DNA of 46,431 nucleotides, taken from contig CAZJWJ010000034.1 in assembly GCA_964549495.1 (NCBI GenBank), forward strand, positions 1 through 46,431, read 5' to 3'. The position numbers and the translations under genes were made by a program. The notes under the pieces were generated by a model that searched no databases, was not told where the DNA came from, and saw nothing but the letters and a program-made list of their open reading frames with translations. The DNA is from JACKBJ01 sp964549495. Its GTDB lineage: Bacteria > Chloroflexota > Anaerolineae > Epilineales > Epilineaceae. Shown here piece by piece: positions 33,893 to 41,805 of the stretch. The stretch's first letter is position 1. Each line of letters opens with the position of its first letter.

Positions 33893-35659
33893 ATGGCAAT
33901 CGATAGCATGATCCTACCGCTGCTCCTGGCCTGGCCCCTGGTCGGGATGCTGATCGTGATGTTCGCCCTGAAGGGTGACGAGCGCGTCAAGCTCTTCAGC
34001 CTGCTCTGGAGCGCCGTGCCGGTGCTGCTCTCGGGTTGGATGTGGATCGACTACCAGGCCCGGAACACCACGGACCTGGCCTACGAGGTCAGCTGGACCT
34101 GGATCGAATCCCTGGGCATCCGCTTCCACTTGGGCGTCGACGGGCTCAGCATCCCGCTGATCTTCCTGACCGCGCTGCTGACGGTCATCGCCCTGTGGTA
34201 CTCGGCCAAGCCCGTCCAGGAGCGGGTCAAGGAGTACTACGCCCTCTTCCTGCTCTTGCAGGTGGGCATGCTGGGCGTCTTCATGGCCTTGGACCTCTTC
34301 CTCTTCTACGTGGTCTTCGAGATCGGCCTGGTTCCGATGTACTTCCTGATCGGCATCTGGGGCGGCCCGCGGCGCGAGTACGCGGCCATCAAGTTCTTCC
34401 TCTACACCCTGGCCGGCTCGGTGTTGATGCTCCTGGCGCTGATCGCGGTGGCCTTCAACACCGAGACCTTCACCCTGGTGCGCGGCACCATGGTCTCCAG
34501 CATCGTCGAGGCCGCGCCGGTTCCCTTCGCTTCCGACCCCACCGGTACGGCGGCCGTGCTGGCCTTCCTGGGCTTCCTGATCGCCATGCTGATCAAGGTG
34601 CCCAGCTTCCCCTTTCACACCTGGCTGCCCGATGCCCACGTCGAGGCGCCCACCGGCGGCTCGATCATCCTGGCCGGCGTGCTCTTGAAGCTCGGCACCT
34701 ACGGCCTGGTCCGGGTGGTCATGCCGCTCTTCCCGGCCGCCTTTAGCCTCTTGGCCATCCCCATCGGCTTCTTGGCCTTTACCAGCATCGTCTACGGCGC
34801 CTTGGTGGCCATGGCGCAGTGGGATTTCAAGAAGCTGGTGGCCTACTCCTCGGTCAACCACATGGGCTACGTGACGCTGGGCCTGGTGGCGGCCGTGGCG
34901 GCGGTCGAGGGCACGGCGGCCGATCCGACGGCGGCCATCGCCAACGTCAACGCGGCGCGCGTCGCGGCGGTCGATGGCGCGGTGCTGCAGATGTTCACCC
35001 ACGGCATCATCTCGGCCGCCCTCTTCATGTACGTCGGCATGATCTACGATACCCGCACCCACGTGCGCGACTTCCGCGAGCTGGGCGGCGGCCTGTGGCG
35101 CACCGTGCCCAAGTACGGCACCTTCCTGATCATCGCGGCCTTCGCCAGCCTGGGCCTGCCCGGCCTGGCCGGCTTCGTGGCCGAGTTCCTGGCCTTCCGC
35201 GGCGCCTTCGGCGTCGCCCTGGCCGGCAACATGCCGCTCCTGATCCTGACCGCACTGTCGGTCCTGGGCATCCTCTTTACGGCCGCCTTCTACCTCTGGA
35301 AGGTCATCCAAATGCTGATGCTCGGCCCGCAGAACGAGCGCTGGATCGAGACCGAGGACCTGGACGGCCAGGAGATGGCCATGGCGGCCATCCTGACCGT
35401 CTTCATGATCGTCATCGGCATCCTGCCGGCCAGCATCATGAATACGATCAACCCGGCCAGCGATGCCTTGGTGAAGAACATTACCACTTCGGTCGACGTC
35501 AACGGCATCGATGCCATGGAAGGCGCAGAGGACGAGGACATGGCCGGCGAGAGCGAGGCCGAAGGCGATCACGGCGCCGACGATGGCGAGGCGAGCGGCG
35601 CCGGCGAGAGCTCCGAGGATGCTTCGTCCGAGGACGAGGCCGAGAGTTCGGACGGCTGA
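33893..35659 (+). CDS. nuoM: NADH-quinone oxidoreductase subunit M with acidic tail
   Basis: Antiporter-like subunit of 588 residues. Conserved sites: FEIGLVPMYFLIGIWGG (Glu in helix 5), VPSFPFHTWLPDAHVEAPT, ILAGVLLKLGTYG, and FKKLVAYSSVNHMGYV. The last 55 residues form an acidic, low-complexity tail (22 Asp/Glu, with Ser and Gly) that is not part of the usual fold. ATG 33893 has GGAGGAG 9 nt upstream; TTG 33890 is one codon earlier with 6-nt spacing. Confidence 0.96.
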   Translation: MAIDSMILPLLLAWPLVGMLIVMFALKGDERVKLFSLLWSAVPVLLSGWMWIDYQARNTTDLAYEVSWTWIESLGIRFHLGVDGLSIPLIFLTALLTVIALWYSAKPVQERVKEYYALFLLLQVGMLGVFMALDLFLFYVVFEIGLVPMYFLIGIWGGPRREYAAIKFFLYTLAGSVLMLLALIAVAFNTETFTLVRGTMVSSIVEAAPVPFASDPTGTAAVLAFLGFLIAMLIKVPSFPFHTWLPDAHVEAPTGGSIILAGVLLKLGTYGLVRVVMPLFPAAFSLLAIPIGFLAFTSIVYGALVAMAQWDFKKLVAYSSVNHMGYVTLGLVAAVAAVEGTAADPTAAIANVNAARVAAVDGAVLQMFTHGIISAALFMYVGMIYDTRTHVRDFRELGGGLWRTVPKYGTFLIIAAFASLGLPGLAGFVAEFLAFRGAFGVALAGNMPLLILTALSVLGILFTAAFYLWKVIQMLMLGPQNERWIETEDLDGQEMAMAAILTVFMIVIGILPASIMNTINPASDALVKNITTSVDVNGIDAMEGAEDEDMAGESEAEGDHGADDGEASGAGESSEDASSEDEAESSDG

Positions 35660-35720
35660 TCCGGTCGACCCCCTGTTCGGCGCCTTCGCCGTCAACCTAC
35701 ACACGCAGACGGAGGGCAGC

Positions 35721-37298
35721 GTGCCCAATCTCGATATCGCAAGCATCCTGACCCACTTTTCGCCCGAGCTGATCCTGGTACTCGGAGCGCTGGTCGTGCT
35801 CGGCTACGACATCGTGGTCCGCGGGCGCGACGGCCGGCAGGGCCAGCTGACCCTGGTGACCCTGGTGCTGGCCCTGGGCGCGACGATCTGGCTCTGGACC
35901 ATGCCGGCGGCGGGCATCTTTGCGACCCACAGCATCGTCGACGGCAGCCTCGTGCGGCCGGGTGCCTTCCTCTCCGACGGCTACACCCACTTCTTTCGCT
36001 TGGTGGGCATCCTGACCACGGGCCTGGTCGTGCTCTCGGGCCTGGTCTTCATGCGCGGTCGCACGCCCTTCAAGGGCGAGTTCTATGCCCTGATGCTCTG
36101 CGCGGCCATCGCCATGAACCTGATGGCCGGTGCCAACGACCTGATCCTGGTGGCCCTGGCCATCGAGTTCCTGTCGATCACCAGCTACATCCTGACCGGT
36201 TACCTGCGCCAGGACGCGGCCTCGATCGAGGGCGGCCTCAAGTACTTCCTCTACGGCGCCATCACCAGCGCGGCCATGCTCTTCGGGATGAGCTACGTCT
36301 ACGGCGCGGCCGGCACCACCACGCTCACCGGCGGCCCCGAGGGCGAGGGCCTGCGCAGCGTCGCGGCGGCCCTGGCCCACCCCGACACCTTCGCCGTGCA
36401 CGGCCTGCAGTCGGTGCTCCTGCCGGGCATCATGCTGATGCTGGCCGGCATCGGCTTCAAGATCGCCTTGGTGCCCTTCCACCAATGGTCGCCGGATGCC
36501 TACGAGGGCGCGCCGACGCCGGTGACGGCCTTCCTGTCGGTGGGGCCCAAGGCGGCCGGCTTCGCCTTGCTCCTGCGCCTGATGACGCAGGTCTTCGGCG
36601 GATCGGAGCTGATGGCCGGCTGGCTGGGCATGATCGCCATTCTGGCCATGCTGACCATGGTGGTCGGCAACCTGGCTGCCTTGGGCCAGACCAACGTCAA
36701 GCGCCTGATGGCCTACTCCTCCATAGCGCAGGCCGGCTACATGCTGGTCGGCTTGGCCTCGATCGGGGGCGGGCATCTAGCGGGGCTGGACCCGCTGGGC
36801 AGCGTGCTGCTCTTCATCCTGGCCTACCTCTTCACCAACCTCGGCGCCTTCGCGATCATCATCGCCATCGACCATTCGGAGGGTTCGGCGGAGCTGGAGG
36901 CCTACAGCGGGCTGATGCGCCGCTCGCCCTACCTGGCGGTGGCGCTGGCCATCTTCCTGCTGAGCTTGATCGGCATCCCGCCGCTCTCGGGCTTCGTGGG
37001 CAAGTTCGCGGTCTTCGGATCGGCCGTTGCAGCGGGCCAGATCCCGCTGGCGGTGGTCGGTGTGCTGACCGGCGTCATCTCGGTGGTCTACTACTTCCGC
37101 ATCCTGCGCGAGGTCTTCTTCGGCGCGCCAGCGGAGGGGGCCGGGGCCATCCGCTTGGCCCCCAGCCTATCCTTCGTGGTGGCGGTCACCCTGGTGATGA
37201 CCTTCGTCATCGGCCTGGCGCCCGGCATCTTCATCGACGCGGCCAACGGCGCCGCCGAGGTCATCGCGCCGGTGGGCGAGATGATGGCCGGGCACTGA
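35721..37298 (+). CDS. nuoN: NADH-quinone oxidoreductase subunit N
   Basis: Antiporter-like membrane subunit of 525 residues. Motifs are LVALAIEFLSITSYILTGY, FKIALVPFHQWSPDAYEGAPTP (in two parts around the conserved Lys and His), VGNLAALGQTNVKRLMAYSS and LSLIGIPPLSGFVGKF. Start is GTG 35721 with GGAGG 5 nt upstream. The frame is open upstream only as shadow of the nuoM tail. It ends the nuo operon, and a hairpin follows its stop. Confidence 0.96.
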   Translation: MPNLDIASILTHFSPELILVLGALVVLGYDIVVRGRDGRQGQLTLVTLVLALGATIWLWTMPAAGIFATHSIVDGSLVRPGAFLSDGYTHFFRLVGILTTGLVVLSGLVFMRGRTPFKGEFYALMLCAAIAMNLMAGANDLILVALAIEFLSITSYILTGYLRQDAASIEGGLKYFLYGAITSAAMLFGMSYVYGAAGTTTLTGGPEGEGLRSVAAALAHPDTFAVHGLQSVLLPGIMLMLAGIGFKIALVPFHQWSPDAYEGAPTPVTAFLSVGPKAAGFALLLRLMTQVFGGSELMAGWLGMIAILAMLTMVVGNLAALGQTNVKRLMAYSSIAQAGYMLVGLASIGGGHLAGLDPLGSVLLFILAYLFTNLGAFAIIIAIDHSEGSAELEAYSGLMRRSPYLAVALAIFLLSLIGIPPLSGFVGKFAVFGSAVAAGQIPLAVVGVLTGVISVVYYFRILREVFFGAPAEGAGAIRLAPSLSFVVAVTLVMTFVIGLAPGIFIDAANGAAEVIAPVGEMMAGH

Positions 37299-37315
37299 GG
37301 GGCGTCGGCGCCTCT
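37298..37315 (+). terminator. Hairpin directly after the nuoN stop
   Basis: AGGGGCG / CGCCTCT (one G-T) with a TCGG tetraloop begins at the last base of the nuoN stop codon. It lacks a T-run, so it may end the nuo transcript only partly. It resembles in placement the hairpin after nuoJ. Confidence 0.35.
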
Positions 37316-37375
37316 GCCCGCGACCTGGTAATCGGCTGGCGTCGCGGTCCCAGGGCACGGCCCGGGGGGACCCAC

Positions 37376-37384
37376 TGCTAGAAT
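37376..37384 (+). promoter_or_regulatory. Extended -10 TGC-TAGAAT before murE, leaderless type
   Basis: TG-N-TAGAAT ends 7 nt before ATG 37392. No clear -35 is seen, which fits an extended -10 promoter. Transcription would start at the ATG, and no Shine-Dalgarno is present. Confidence 0.5.
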
Positions 37385-37391
37385 CCTCCTC

Positions 37392-39023
37392 ATGAACGCA
37401 CCCCCCGGGGCCAGAGCCCCGCTATCGAGCCTGCTCGAAGCGGTCGACGTGCTGGCCCGCAGCGGCGCGGGCGATCCGCTCGTCTCCGGCATCACGCACG
37501 ATTCGCGTCGGGCCGGTCCGGGCACGCTCTTCGTGGCCTACCAGGGCGTAAACCTCGATGTCCACCGCTTCCTGCCGGATGCCCTCGCCCGCGGCGCGGT
37601 GGCGGCCTTGGTCGAGCGCGAGCCGCGCGAGCTGATCGAGGAGTTCGGGCTGGCGCCGGACATTTGTCTGATCCAGGTGCCGCGCGCACGGCGGGCCCGG
37701 GCCTTGATAGCCGCGGCGCTCCACGGCGATCCCTCGCGCGAGATGCTGGTGGTGGGCGTCACGGGCACGGACGGCAAGACCACCACCTCTAGCCTGCTGC
37801 ACGCCATGCTGACCGCAGCCGGCCGGCGCGCCGGCCTGATCAGCACCGTCTCCGCCCGGGTCGGCCAGCAGGACCTGGACACCGGCCTGCACGTGACCAC
37901 GCCCGAGGCCGAGGACGTGCAAGCCATCCTGGCCATGATGCGCGATGCCGGCGCCGAGATCGCGGTGCTGGAGACGACCTCGCACGGACTGGATCAGGAT
38001 CGCGTGACCGGCGTGGCCTTCGATGTGGCGGTCTTGACCAACATCACCCCCGAGTCGCTGGAATACCACGGCAGCTTCGAGGCCTATCGCGCGGCCAAGG
38101 CGCGGCTCTTCCAGATGGTCTCCGCGGCCGAGCCCAAGGCCTCCGTGGATCCCGATTTCAAAGCCTGTTTCGTGCTCAACGCCGACGATCCCTCGTCCGA
38201 GATCCTGGCCGAGATCCCCGTCGCGCGATGCCTGCGCTATGCGCTGGACGCGCCGGCCGCGTTCGAAGCCGAGGCCATCGAGGCCACGCACGAGGGGCTC
38301 CGATTCCAACTGCTGACGCCGGCGGGCTCCGCCACGATCCGATCTGGCTTGCGCGGCCGATACAACGTCGCCAACATCCTGGCGGCATCCGCCGCCGCCA
38401 GCGCGCTGGGCTGCTCGCTCGGAGCCATCGCCGATGGGGCTGCCAGCCTGCCCGGCGTGCCGGGGCGCATGGAGCGCATCGACGAAGGCCAGCCCTTCGA
38501 GGCCATCGTCGACTTCGCGCACACCCCCAACGCGCTGCAGGAGGCCCTGGGCGCGGCCCGCGCCTTGCGCGCGCCCGGCGGGCGCCTGATCACGGTCTTC
38601 GGCTGCGCCGGCTTGCGCGATCCGGGCAAGCGAGCCCCGATGGGTCGCATCGCCGGCCGTCTGGCCGATTGGACCGTGATCACGGCGGAGGATCCGCGCA
38701 GCGAGGATCTGGACGCCATCCTGGATGCCATCGCCGAGGGGCTGGAGGATGCCGGCGCCGTGGCGATGGAGCATCCCGGTGAAGCGGGCGATCCTCGAAC
38801 CGGCTACCGAAGGCTGCCGGATCGCGCCGCGGCCATCGCCGCGGCCTGCCGCGCTGCCCGCGTCGGCGACGTCGTGATCGTTTGCGGTAAGGGCCACGAG
38901 CAGAGCATGTGCTTCGGCGACGTCGAGCATCCCTGGGACGATCGCGCGGCTCTGCGCGCCACCTTGCGCGGTGAAGCCTACCTGAAACTGCCCACACACA
39001 GACTATTGGAGGATGGATCATGA
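37392..39023 (+). CDS. murE: MurE-type UDP-MurNAc-tripeptide ligase
   Basis: ATP-dependent amino-acid ligase of cell-wall precursor synthesis, 543 residues. The N-terminal domain has ITHDSRRAGPGTLFVAY (uridine-side motif). The P-loop is VGVTGTDGKTTT (about residue 125), then HVTTPEAEDVQ and LETTSHGLDQDRV. FDFAHTPNA-like VDFAHTPNALQEAL and VFGCAGLRDPGKR follow, then CGKGHEQ near the C-terminus. At the position where diaminopimelate enzymes have DNPR, it reads AEDPRSED, so the third-residue specificity is uncertain. The stop overlaps the protease start (ATGA). No murF, mraY or other division-wall gene is adjacent, so a specialised Mur ligase is possible. Confidence 0.88.
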   Translation: MNAPPGARAPLSSLLEAVDVLARSGAGDPLVSGITHDSRRAGPGTLFVAYQGVNLDVHRFLPDALARGAVAALVEREPRELIEEFGLAPDICLIQVPRARRARALIAAALHGDPSREMLVVGVTGTDGKTTTSSLLHAMLTAAGRRAGLISTVSARVGQQDLDTGLHVTTPEAEDVQAILAMMRDAGAEIAVLETTSHGLDQDRVTGVAFDVAVLTNITPESLEYHGSFEAYRAAKARLFQMVSAAEPKASVDPDFKACFVLNADDPSSEILAEIPVARCLRYALDAPAAFEAEAIEATHEGLRFQLLTPAGSATIRSGLRGRYNVANILAASAAASALGCSLGAIADGAASLPGVPGRMERIDEGQPFEAIVDFAHTPNALQEALGAARALRAPGGRLITVFGCAGLRDPGKRAPMGRIAGRLADWTVITAEDPRSEDLDAILDAIAEGLEDAGAVAMEHPGEAGDPRTGYRRLPDRAAAIAAACRAARVGDVVIVCGKGHEQSMCFGDVEHPWDDRAALRATLRGEAYLKLPTHRLLEDGS

Positions 39024-40646
39024 AGCTGGTCCGGAACACACGCTCGGTGAAGACTCGCGGACAGGTCCTGCGCTCGGCCGAGGGCCGTTCTGCCTGGCCC
39101 GGGTCGTCGACGCAGGATCATCGGCGCTTCGTCGGACGGCGCTTCTTCGGACGGGGCGTCGTGATCGCGAGTGCGCTCCTGCTGATCGGAGCGATCTGGG
39201 CATCCGGCGTCAGCGCATGGCCCTCGCCCGAGCCCTCGCGATCCGTCGGTGCGCCGGCGGAGATCAGCCCGACCCTGATCGATGCGCTGGCTAGCCGGCC
39301 GAGCAGCATGGCCATCCTGGCCCTCGATGCGTCGGATGACGACGCCGCCGCCATCGCGGCCGCCCAGGACCGCGTGCTGGCGGCCCTGGGCTCCGACTTC
39401 GACTTGACGCACCGCTACCGACACATCTCGGCCATGGCGGGCCGCTTGGATCGCGACGCCCTGTCGCGTCTGGCCGCCGTCCCGGGACTGCGCATGGCCT
39501 CGGAGGATCCGGAGCTGCGGGGACTCTTGAACGACAGCGTGCCCTTCATCGGCGCCGATCGCCTGCATCGGCGCGGCGTCGACGGCGAGGGCGTGAACGT
39601 GGCGGTCATCGACACCGGCGTCGACGCCGGCAACCTGGACCTGCGCGAAGCGGTGGTCGCCCAGGTCTGCACCCTGGTGCCGCGCGATCGCTGCGGTTCG
39701 GGCGACGACCTGGCCGACGACGTCGATGGGCATGGCACCCACGTGGCCGGCATCGTCGCCTCGCGCGGACGCCGNNNNNNNNNNCGTGGCGCCCGCGGCG
39801 GGCATCATCGCGGTCAAGTTCCTCGAGACGCGGGCCACCGGCGCCGGCTCGAACATGCTCGAGGCCTTGGACGAGCTGCTGGGAAGGGATGATGTGGACA
39901 TCATCAACATGAGCCTGGGCACCAGCACGCTCTTCGATGGCCAGTGCGACGACCTGGACGCCTACCACCGCGCGCTCTCGGCGGCCTTCGGCCGCCTGGA
40001 CGAGGCCGGCGTGATCTCGGTGGCGGCCTCCGGCAACGACGGCTCGCGCAACCAGATGGCCTCGCCGGCCTGCATCGCCAAGGTCATCTCGGTGGGGGCG
40101 GTCGACCATACCTTGCCGCGGGCCGAGATCGCCGACTTCACCAACCGCAGCCCCCTCCTGGATCTGTTGGCCCCCGGCGTGGCCATCGAGTCGGCCGACG
40201 TGCAGGGCGGAATCGGGACCAAGAGCGGCACCTCCATGGCCGCACCGCACGTGTCCGGCGCGCTGGCCCTGCTCAAGGGCGAGGCGCCATGGGCCGGCCG
40301 GGAGGTCTTGCTGCAGGTGCTGCGCGAGAACGGTCAACGGCCCACGCTGCGCCTGGGCGACAACGAGGCGGTGACGATCAAGGTCGACAGCGCACTGTCC
40401 GCCCTGGAGCGGATCGTCCCCACCGAAACGCCCGAGATGCCCACCGAGACGCCGATCCCGCCCAGCCAGACCCCGGAACCGGCCACGGAGACGCCGACGG
40501 CCGTGCAGGCCAGCGCCACGCCGACCGAGGATCCGGCCACCGCGGAGCCCTCGCCCACGACGCGGCCCACCGATCCGGCCATCCCGACGCCCGAGCCGAC
40601 CAGCGAGGTGCTGCCGGCCTACCTGCCGCGCTTGCTTCGACCCTGA
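39020..40646 (+). CDS. Subtilisin-like (S8) serine protease, interrupted by assembly gap
   Basis: Exported or surface protease, about 538 residues as assembled. A basic N-terminus of 45 residues is followed by a membrane segment or signal (VVIASALLLIGAIWASG), then an I9-like propeptide with YRHISAMAGRLDRDAL. The catalytic triad is visible: Asp in VAVIDTGVD (about 196), His in DGHGTHVAGIVAS (about 235), Ser in KSGTSMAAPHVSG after the gap. The oxyanion Asn region is ASGNDGS. A Pro/Thr/Glu-rich stalk leads to a C-terminal AYLPRLLRP. The reading frame changes by one base across the ten Ns at 39775-39784; the true gap must be a multiple of three if the gene is intact. ATG 39020 overlaps the murE stop. 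Confidence 0.9.
39775..39784. other. Assembly gap (10 N) inside the protease gene
   Basis: Ten Ns between GIVASRGR and VAPAAGI, where subtilases carry only a short loop. The length is probably a placeholder. Both sides belong to the same protease. Confidence 0.95.
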
Positions 40647-40697
40647 TCCCGGGGATGAGATCCGACTCGACCGTGGCCTGCTATCCGGTGGTGACCG

Positions 40698-41600
40698 TCA
40701 GTCCAGCGGCTGCGTCGATTCCAGGGCGCCGGCGGACACGGTGCGCTCGGGCATCAGGGTGGTGAAGACCACCAGGCGCTTGGCGTAGGTCGCTGCGCCG
40801 TGGTCCCATGCCCCGTCACAGGTGACCAGGTTCAAGTCCGCGGTCAGCGACTTGCCGAAGATGGACTCGATGATGGCGCCCTCGGCGTCGTGGTCGTAGA
40901 TCTTGCTGGCCTCGACCACGAAGCTGCGGCGGCTGCCATCCTCGTAGGTCACGTGGACCTCGTCGCCGGGCACCAGCTGACCCAGATCCCAGAAGACGGC
41001 CGGACCGCCGGTGCTGGTGTCCAGGTGGCCGGCGATGACCGAGTTGCCCAGCTCGCCGGGTAGGAAGCCGTTCCGATACCAGCCGGCGTTCATCCAGCCC
41101 TTGGGAACGTCCATGGCCCGCTCGGGCGTGAGACCGACCAACTCGACCGGCGCATCGACGCCGATGGCCGGGATCTCGAGGCGCGTCGGCTGCCCGGCAG
41201 CCGCCATCGGATCCGGCGTGCTGGTGGGGGGCAGGGTCGGGCTCGGCTCAGGCGTCGGGCTGGGAAGTGGCGTCTGGCTGGGCAATGGCGCGAGGGCCAC
41301 CACCCGCTCCTGGGCTCCGTCCGACGCATCCGGCGCATCCTCGGCCGCGGTCTCCGGCTGGGGCTCCATGGCGTGCGCTACGCCATCGGATCGTTCTTGC
41401 GACCCTGGATTCCCTTCGCCGGCCGGCTGCTCCACACCATCGGCCGAGCCAGGATCGGCGGAGGGGGCGGTAGACTGGCTGCTCTCGTGGCCCCGCAGCG
41501 CGCGGAACACGATGCCCATGCCTTCGGGCACGGCGGCGCAAGCGCTCAGGCTGGAGGTCAAGAGGAGGGCGAAGAGGGGCAGGTGCAGGCGACGCAGCAT
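40698..41600 (-). CDS. Class F sortase-like lipoprotein
   Basis: Sortase-fold transpeptidase of 300 residues. ATG 41600 begins a lipoprotein signal peptide (MLRRLHLPLFALLLTSSLSAC), with a lipobox LSAC, so it is probably anchored by a lipid on Cys. A low-complexity region of about 110 residues rich in Pro, Ser, Thr and acids follows. The catalytic domain begins at PTRLEIPAIGVDAPVE; His is in NSVIAGHLDT (about 190), Cys in NLVTCDG (about 260), Arg in YAKRLVVFT (about 275). This order and the TCDG context match class F sortases. It is convergent with the subtilase, 51 nt apart. No LPXTG-type substrate was found in the window. Confidence 0.85.
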   Translation of the reverse strand: MLRRLHLPLFALLLTSSLSACAAVPEGMGIVFRALRGHESSQSTAPSADPGSADGVEQPAGEGNPGSQERSDGVAHAMEPQPETAAEDAPDASDGAQERVVALAPLPSQTPLPSPTPEPSPTLPPTSTPDPMAAAGQPTRLEIPAIGVDAPVELVGLTPERAMDVPKGWMNAGWYRNGFLPGELGNSVIAGHLDTSTGGPAVFWDLGQLVPGDEVHVTYEDGSRRSFVVEASKIYDHDAEGAIIESIFGKSLTADLNLVTCDGAWDHGAATYAKRLVVFTTLMPERTVSAGALESTQPLD

Positions 41601-41656
41601 CGGATCCGCTCCGTGCAAGGTTCGAGAAGGGCGGGGCTGGGGTTAGGCCCTTGTTA

Positions 41657-41685
41657 ATGGTAGGCGGTGGCCGGGCGTCCGTCAA
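41657..41685 (-). promoter_or_regulatory. Promoter TTGACG-N17-TACCAT for the sortase gene
   Basis: On the minus strand a near-consensus -35 TTGACG (41685-41680) and a -10 TACCAT (41662-41657) are 17 nt apart. The leader to ATG 41600 would be about 50 nt. Confidence 0.65.
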
Positions 41686-41718
41686 GCCCGATTTCGAGCG
41701 CGCCGAGGGCGAGACGCT

Positions 41719-41747
41719 TTGCTCTAGAACCCGTGTTCCGGTAAAAT
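41719..41747 (+). promoter_or_regulatory. Promoter TTGCTC-N17-TAAAAT for gyrB
   Basis: The -35 TTGCTC (41719-41724) and -10 TAAAAT (41742-41747) are spaced 17 nt apart, followed by a leader of about 52 nt. A GAAC-N4-GTTC dyad occupies the spacer. Confidence 0.65.
41727..41738. promoter_or_regulatory. LexA/SOS-box-like dyad in the gyrB promoter
   Basis: GAACCCGTGTTC matches the core GAAC-N4-GTTC recognised by Gram-positive-type LexA. Its place between -35 and -10 would suit repression. Whether this organism's LexA uses that motif is not shown here. Confidence 0.45.
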
Positions 41748-41805
41748 TAACGAGGTTGAGCCCCGGACGTTTGGGGGCCACGAGGTGTCAGGGAAGCGAG
41801 GCGAG

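Noticed and set aside
31490..35746. Long minus-strand frames opposite nuoL and nuoM, rich in His, Gln, Asp and Glu
   Set aside because: They arise from the antisense of Leu/Val/Ala-rich membrane codons in GC-rich DNA; no ribosome sites or domains.
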